Source: Halobacillus alkaliphilus (lineage in GTDB: Bacteria > Bacillota > Bacilli > Bacillales > Halobacillaceae). Taken from it: DNA of 35,488 nucleotides. The notes beneath the pieces are model-generated. The model was given only the letters and a program-made list of their open reading frames with translations, made no database searches and had not been told where the DNA came from. A program made the translations under genes and the position numbers. The stretch covers positions 1-35,488 of the forward strand of contig NZ_FOOG01000040.1 in the NCBI RefSeq assembly GCF_900113125.1. The letters run 5' to 3'. Positions 32,016 through 35,488 of the stretch are shown piece after piece. The first letter of the stretch is position 1. Every line of letters begins with the position of its first letter.

Positions 32016-32044
32016 AAAAAAATCCGCTCACTTATTGAGCGGAT
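32016..32044 (-). terminator. Leader terminator of the RNR operon (riboswitch expression platform)
   Basis: On the minus strand a perfect 9-bp stem (32022-32030 with 32036-32044) is followed by seven T's, about 40 bp before the alpha start. Its position between the aptamer and the gene makes it the likely B12-controlled off switch. Confidence 0.82.
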
Positions 32045-32050
32045 GAAACC

Positions 32051-32091
32051 ATAGAACGAGGCAAATAAATCATACGAACACCTCGTTCTAT
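32051..32091 (-). promoter_or_regulatory. Leader hairpin between aptamer and terminator
   Basis: ATAGAACGAGG (32051-32061) and its perfect complement at 32081-32091 form an 11-bp stem. It can be extended outward past a 3-nt internal loop by six more pairs (GATGAA/TTCATC), whose last bases overlap the terminator stem. That overlap would let it act as an antiterminator. Confidence 0.55.
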
Positions 32092-32136
32092 CGCTTCATC
32101 TTCTCAATCCCCGAAGAAGTTGAAACTTCAGCGAAT

Positions 32137-32285
32137 AAAGACAGGTCTCCTGACTTACGTTCGATTCTACTCTGGTCCTTCCCGTACCTGGGCACAGTGG
32201 ATAATCCATTTCGCGAACGCTAACAGTTGCGGGGGCAGTTCCGGCTTTTTCCGGATTCCCTATTAAGCCTGATGGCATCTTTAAT
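32137..32285 (-). promoter_or_regulatory. Cobalamin (B12) riboswitch
   Basis: Read on the minus strand, the conserved parts occur in order: GGCTTAATAGGGAA, GCCGGAACTGCCCCCGCAACTG, a CCACTG segment, GGGAAGG, then the B12 box AGTCAGGAGACCTG at the 3' side (32137-32155). These are the hallmarks of the adenosylcobalamin aptamer. It lies in the leader of the B12-independent ribonucleotide reductase operon. B12 would be expected to shut the operon off through the downstream terminator. Confidence 0.93.
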
Positions 32286-32291
32286 TCGCAA

Positions 32292-32307
32292 ATACTATAT
32301 ATAGTAT
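32292..32307. promoter_or_regulatory. NrdR box 1
   Basis: ATACTATATATAGTAT matches the NrdR consensus (acaCwAtATaTwGtgt) at 14 of 16 positions and is a perfect palindrome. It lies upstream of the riboswitch, probably overlapping the core promoter. Confidence 0.75.
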
Positions 32308-32322
32308 TAATTAATTATTTTA

Positions 32323-32338
32323 TTAGCTTATATTGTGT
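32323..32338. promoter_or_regulatory. NrdR box 2 (degenerate)
   Basis: TTAGCTTATATTGTGT matches the consensus at 11 of 16 positions, with an intact right half. It is 15 bp from box 1, a centre distance of 31 bp, the usual spacing of paired NrdR boxes. Confidence 0.6.
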
Positions 32339-32461
32339 TTATATCATAACGAAGATGAAAGGAAAGTGCAAATGATTTAATGAGATTTCAATTTTGAAAA
32401 AACTATATTTTTCCATCAAAAAGCTCTTATTGCTCTTTTTTCTGTCCTGAAAAATTTTTAA

Positions 32462-32484
32462 AATGAAGATCGCTTCATTATAAT
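32462..32484 (+). promoter_or_regulatory. Promoter with palindrome before the methyltransferase gene
   Basis: TATAAT (32479-32484) is a consensus -10. Immediately before it lies AATGAAG-ATCG-CTTCATT (32462-32479), a 7-bp perfect inverted repeat that would cover the -35/-10 spacer, as a repressor site would. No regulator is identified. Confidence 0.45.
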
Positions 32485-32555
32485 AAAGGTAATAAACACT
32501 CTATGGTGAACTATACAATAATAACGGAAATAGATAAACAGGGGGATTCGTAATC

Positions 32556-33242
32556 ATGGACCAAACATTTAATTGGCACCAGGAAGCCGCAAAACAGTGG
32601 GATGAACGGGCGGAATTTTGGAATGAACGAAGTCAGACAATGTGGGAGGAGGGGAGCCGAAAAACGATTATTCCCTTTCTGAAAAATTACCTCCCCACGG
32701 GGAAGGCTGTTGCTGACCTGGGTTGTGGAGACGGATATGGCTCTTATAAATTGTATGAAGAAGGGTACCAGGTGACTGGAGTAGATCTTTCGAAGGATAT
32801 GATTGAACGAGCAGTGAAAAGATTACAAACAGAAGGGTTAGACTTTACGCAGGGAGATTTGACAAAGCTGCCTTTCGCTACAGAAAGCTTTGATGGCATC
32901 ATGGCTATTAACTCTCTGGAGTGGATTGAAGTTCCTCATCAGGGACTTGAGGAAATGAAAAGGATCTTACGTCCGGGAGGCAAGCTTTGTATTGGAATAC
33001 TTGGACCGACGGCCATGCCGAGGATAAATAGCTATCCAAGAGTATATGGTGAAAAAGTAATTTGCAACACGATGATGCCATGGGAGCTTGCTAAACTGGC
33101 TGAAGAAACTGGTTGGAAATATGCGGGAGGTCAAGGGGTGTATAAACGCGGGGTTGATGAGAATCAAGTCGCACATCTGGATGAAGATTTAAAGCAGGCC
33201 CTTACATTTATGTGGATTTTTATCTTTGAAAAGAAAAACTAA
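32556..33242 (+). CDS. Class I SAM-dependent methyltransferase
   Basis: A 228-residue methyltransferase of the Methyltransf_11/UbiE-like group. The SAM-binding motif I is VADLGCGDGYGS (52-63), followed by GVDLSKDMIERA (motif II), GDLTKLPFATESFDGI and the LRPGGKLCIGI strand. The substrate is unknown; the N-terminal W-rich segment (FNWHQEAAKQWDERAEFWNE) is typical of the group. An AGGGGG site lies about 10 bases before the ATG. It is monocistronic and no biosynthetic neighbours point to a pathway. Confidence 0.88.
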   Translation: MDQTFNWHQEAAKQWDERAEFWNERSQTMWEEGSRKTIIPFLKNYLPTGKAVADLGCGDGYGSYKLYEEGYQVTGVDLSKDMIERAVKRLQTEGLDFTQGDLTKLPFATESFDGIMAINSLEWIEVPHQGLEEMKRILRPGGKLCIGILGPTAMPRINSYPRVYGEKVICNTMMPWELAKLAEETGWKYAGGQGVYKRGVDENQVAHLDEDLKQALTFMWIFIFEKKN

Positions 33243-33378
33243 ATCATGATAAAAACAAAATTGCGGACTAGCACCTGATTATGTAGAAAATATAAGGAAA
33301 AGCCCACGGTTCTGTTTCTCTTTGTTGAACAAAATCATGGACTTAGTTTAAGGGTCCGTATTACGACAAAAAAAGCGA

Positions 33379-33406
33379 TTGAAAATTTCGTTAGAAGGAG
33401 TATGAT
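33379..33406 (+). promoter_or_regulatory. Sigma-A promoter of the small membrane protein
   Basis: TTGAAA (33379-33384), 16 bp, TATGAT (33401-33406), with start expected near 33413 and the gene at 33451. Confidence 0.55.
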
Positions 33407-33450
33407 AAGGAACAACGATTCATATAGTGATTCAATGAGGAGGGATTGCG

Positions 33451-33594
33451 GTGGCTTGGGTCCATGCAATATTTTCTGTGCGGTATTTATTTATCGGTTT
33501 CTTTTCATTGACGGCGTTAAGCTTGATTACTTTCCAATCTGTAGCCATATTCCAAGCATTTCTAGATTTTTTTGAAGTTTTTCATCGGAAATAA
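33451..33594 (+). CDS. Small membrane protein, 47 residues
   Basis: Starts at a GTG with GGAGG 7 bases upstream. The peptide has one long hydrophobic stretch (about residues 6-37, interrupted by one Arg) ending in FHRK. A good promoter precedes it and a strong terminator follows immediately, so it is a self-contained transcription unit. No family is recognised. It is too short to be called by most pipelines. Confidence 0.62.
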   Translation: MAWVHAIFSVRYLFIGFFSLTALSLITFQSVAIFQAFLDFFEVFHRK

Positions 33595-33633
33595 AGAAAA
33601 GAGACCGGCTTTCTCAGGCTGGTCTCTTTTCTA
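33595..33633. terminator. Bidirectional terminator
   Basis: A stem of about 15 bp, GAAAAGAGACCGGC with GCTGGTCTCTTTTC (one wobble), between the small membrane protein and the convergent hydrolase gene, with A/T runs on both sides. Confidence 0.85.
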
Positions 33634-34491
33634 TTCGTTTGGCTTTCCCCAAAGAAACTCCCCCAGTAACCGATCTACCTCGGGATGCTCGTGCAAACCA
33701 GAATGGGTGGCGGATTTATCAAATACAATCTCTTCTCGGTAACTGCCGAAGGGTACAATTGATTTCAACGCTCTTACACTTGAAGCATGCACAAGCCCAT
33801 CCCAATGCTTGCTCTCTTCTTCGTACGGATTAATAACGCCTGCTATAACAAGTGTATCTACACCTTTAGGAAAGAACTCCCTTCTGAGGAAAATAGAATT
33901 TAAAGCTTCAGAGTCCGGTTTCAGATCGTTAGCGGCCGGACTCGAATGCACTTCAAAATAACCTTCTTTTTTAATTCCTTTATAGGGACTGGCAATAACA
34001 GCTAATTTCTGAACAACAGGATATTGATCTTCCTGATAATGAAGTAAAAAGTTAGTGGCCGCAAGTCCCCCCATGGAATGGCCCACTAGATTAATCTGCT
34101 GAATACTATGACGCTCTTTTAATCGGTGGAGGACTTCTTGGAGCCATATAGTTTGCTGCTTTAAGCTGGCGCGATCATTCTCAAAAAGAACTTGAATGAA
34201 TGGTTCCATGTTAGGTGGAAGGCTTCCTCTTAAGGTTACGTGTCCTTGTCGGGATACATAAGCCACCATACGCGTAGATCCCGCGTTTTGCTGCTCTAGA
34301 CGGTTCATCATTGTATTAAAGGTCCCAGGGCCTCCTTTAAAACCGTGTATGAAGACGGTGGGGGTAATTTCTCCGTTTTTCTCTGAACTTGTAGGTTTAG
34401 AATTTGTTAAAAATATAAAAATCCCTAAAAGAAGGGAAGAGAGAAGAATGAGGGTGAATTTCTTTTTATTACTGAACACATTCAAGAACAT
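33631..34491 (-). CDS. DUF915-like exported alpha/beta hydrolase
   Basis: A 286-residue protein with a basic N-terminus and one membrane segment (about 12-29), so it is exported and probably membrane-anchored or cleaved. The hydrolase core follows: VFIHGFKGGPGTF (47-59) supplies the oxyanion turn, and GHSMGGLA with Ser139 is the nucleophile elbow. The acidic and His members lie in KHWDGLVHAS and HSGLHEHPEV. This is the pattern of the DUF915 family of cell-surface lipase/esterase-like hydrolases in Firmicutes. The start has AGGAGG at 7-bp spacing. The substrate is unknown; it is not near lipid genes. Confidence 0.87.
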   Translation of the reverse strand: MFLNVFSNKKKFTLILLSSLLLGIFIFLTNSKPTSSEKNGEITPTVFIHGFKGGPGTFNTMMNRLEQQNAGSTRMVAYVSRQGHVTLRGSLPPNMEPFIQVLFENDRASLKQQTIWLQEVLHRLKERHSIQQINLVGHSMGGLAATNFLLHYQEDQYPVVQKLAVIASPYKGIKKEGYFEVHSSPAANDLKPDSEALNSIFLRREFFPKGVDTLVIAGVINPYEEESKHWDGLVHASSVRALKSIVPFGSYREEIVFDKSATHSGLHEHPEVDRLLGEFLWGKPNE

Positions 34492-34661
34492 GACGTTTCC
34501 TCCTGAAAATTACTATCGCTGAAATATAATAAAAAAAACATTAAGAGTCAACTATAATAACAGCTTAACTTTAGCATACCCACTGCAGAGAAAGGGGAAA
34601 CTGCACCAAATTCTCCATTCCAAGCGCTTTATGGATCAGCAGCTAAATAACCTACTGCGAT

Positions 34662-34688
34662 GTTTATATTTAACAAAACGAGGGGAAA
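34662..34688 (+). promoter_or_regulatory. Possible sigma-B promoter
   Basis: GTTTAT (34662-34667), 15 bp, GGGAAA (34683-34688) is close to the sigma-B consensus, with a start expected about 32 nt before the TTG codon. The related B. subtilis gene ydaG is sigma-B controlled, which supports it. Confidence 0.5.
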
Positions 34689-34726
34689 ACTGGAATTATA
34701 ACCAGCTAGATGAAAGGAGAATACCA

Positions 34727-35152
34727 TTGAATCAAGAAGAACTAAAGAAAAAAATTTATAACGTTATGGATCAGCATAAAGTAGGAACACTATCAACAGT
34801 AAAGGATAAAAAACCTCATGCTCGTTACATGACATTTTCAAATGATGATGAATTCACATTCTTCACACCGACAGACCGTGATACTCATAAAGCGGAGGAA
34901 ATCGAGGAAAACCCTCATGTTCATATCTTATTAGGCTATGAAGGTGAAGGTTACGGAGATACGTATTTAGAAGTACAAGGTCAGGCTAAGATACGCGATG
35001 ATCAGAAGATGAAGGACTGGTTATGGACAGAACAAATGGAGCGCTGGTTCTCAGGAAAAGGGGATCCGGATTACATTGTTCTTGAGATTATGCCTGAAAC
35101 AATCCGTCTAATGAATGCAGACGGAGATACTCCTGAATCACTGGATTTATAA
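34727..35152 (+). CDS. Pyridoxamine 5'-phosphate oxidase-fold protein (general stress protein 26-like)
   Basis: A 141-residue split-barrel flavin-binding protein of the PNPOx-like family. Hallmarks are VGTLSTVKDKKPHARYMTF (19-37), where the phosphate of FMN binds, DEFTFFTPTDRDTHKAEEI and HVHILLGYEGEG. The TTG at 34727 is chosen because AAAGGAG lies 7 bases upstream and the fold begins there; a longer frame from 34631 has no site. YdaG and general stress protein 26 are the closest named relatives. Their true activity is unsettled; it is not a confirmed pyridoxine oxidase. The gene is alone with its own terminator. Confidence 0.87.
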   Translation: MNQEELKKKIYNVMDQHKVGTLSTVKDKKPHARYMTFSNDDEFTFFTPTDRDTHKAEEIEENPHVHILLGYEGEGYGDTYLEVQGQAKIRDDQKMKDWLWTEQMERWFSGKGDPDYIVLEIMPETIRLMNADGDTPESLDL

Positions 35153-35167
35153 TAAGCCGACAGATAT

Positions 35168-35206
35168 AAAAAGCATTTGAGATACAATCTCAAATGCTTT
35201 TTTTTA
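35168..35206 (+). terminator. Terminator of the GS26-like gene
   Basis: A perfect 15-bp stem (35168-35182 with 35188-35202) followed by a T run. Confidence 0.88.
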
Positions 35207-35207
35207 T

Positions 35208-35488
35208 TTCGATACGTTGTTAAATAACGCTATTAAAGTAAAGGGCCGTATACTGTAAGACTCGATTTCGAAATATTGGGCATGAGGAAGGTCCTCCGGG
35301 GGACGATTTCGCTTTCCGGCCCTGCACGACGCAGGGTCGTTCGACGTTGCCACATGACCTGGCGTTCTTAGTCGAACCTCTTCTGTGGTGAGCTTCCTCA
35401 GGCTTCGCCTTCCGGGATCTCACCGATCATGTTCATCCCGCAGGAGTCTTCGCCGTTCCCTTCCGCCCCTTTGCGATCATGGAGCGCT
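35208..35488 (+). repeat. Dispersed intergenic repeat, right-end copy
   Basis: Aligns with 19256-19377 over 35282-35403, then continues with GGTGAGCTTCCTC and GGGATCTCACC blocks that also occur, inverted, at 1-75. It has no genuine reading frame: the apparent minus-strand frame at 35220-35423 is a product of the GC-rich repeat. It is cut by the window end. Confidence 0.7.

Noticed and set aside
32096-32278. 60-residue minus-strand reading frame
   Set aside because: It lies inside the cobalamin riboswitch, has no ribosome binding site, and the sequence is explained by the conserved RNA.
35220-35423. 67-residue minus-strand reading frame
   Set aside because: It is a by-product of the GC-rich repeat, with no ribosome binding site.

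Overview
The window reads as chromosome of a low-to-mid GC, moderately halophilic member of the Bacillaceae, most like Halobacillus or a close relative. The reasons are the strong AGGAGG ribosome binding sites, many intrinsic terminators, Bacillus-type families (YpuA/DUF1002, YjzC, YndJ, a BM3-type P450 with a BM3R1-type regulator), a CrtP-like carotenoid enzyme, and dispersed repeats of a kind common in halophilic bacilli. The genus is inferred from gene content, not proven. No tRNA, rRNA, CRISPR array, transposase or prophage was seen.

Layout. 1-8.6 kb: a PfpI/DJ-1 plus DoxX pair, a secreted YpuA-like protein, several unrelated alpha/beta hydrolases, a Sco1-type lipoprotein, an unrecognised signal-anchored protein and a hydrolase-Nudix pair. 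8.6-11.5 kb: a PLP trans-sulfuration enzyme behind a consensus sigma-A promoter, and a GltP-type symporter. 11.7-14.7 kb: an ECF sigma factor, its zinc-finger/RskA-type anti-sigma factor, and a secreted, internally duplicated, His-containing helical protein. The sigma operon and the secreted-protein gene share the same bipartite promoter-like motif, AAAGTGATCCA-N15-CGATAGCT, which suggests a small self-contained regulon. 15.2-19.1 kb: a TetR repressor and a self-sufficient CYP102A/BM3-like P450-reductase fusion, each preceded by a BM3R1-type operator.

19.2-23.4 kb: a dispersed repeat, two small membrane proteins, a sigma-B-type promoter followed by an ICMT-family methyltransferase and a CrtP-like carotenoid oxidase/desaturase, then a Ca2+/cation exchanger. 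23.4-28.2 kb: an MMPL transporter, a type-4-like uracil-DNA glycosylase lacking all Fe-S cysteines, and a YndJ-like membrane protein. 28.3-28.6 kb: a type I toxin-antitoxin locus, with a 31-residue TxpA/Fst-like toxin and a convergent antisense RNA bounded by two hairpins. 28.7-32.3 kb: a class I ribonucleotide reductase operon preceded by a cobalamin riboswitch, a leader terminator and a pair of NrdR boxes. 32.5-35.2 kb: a SAM methyltransferase, a small membrane protein, a DUF915-like hydrolase and a GS26-like flavin-fold stress protein with a possible sigma-B promoter. Parts of a dispersed repeat lie at both ends of the window.

The strongest themes are regulatory: the self-contained ECF circuit, the type I toxin-antitoxin locus, B12-plus-NrdR control of nucleotide reduction, stress control of a carotenoid operon, and a family of long perfect hairpins with a compensatory base-pair change. 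All promoter, RNA and function calls come from reading the sequence only.
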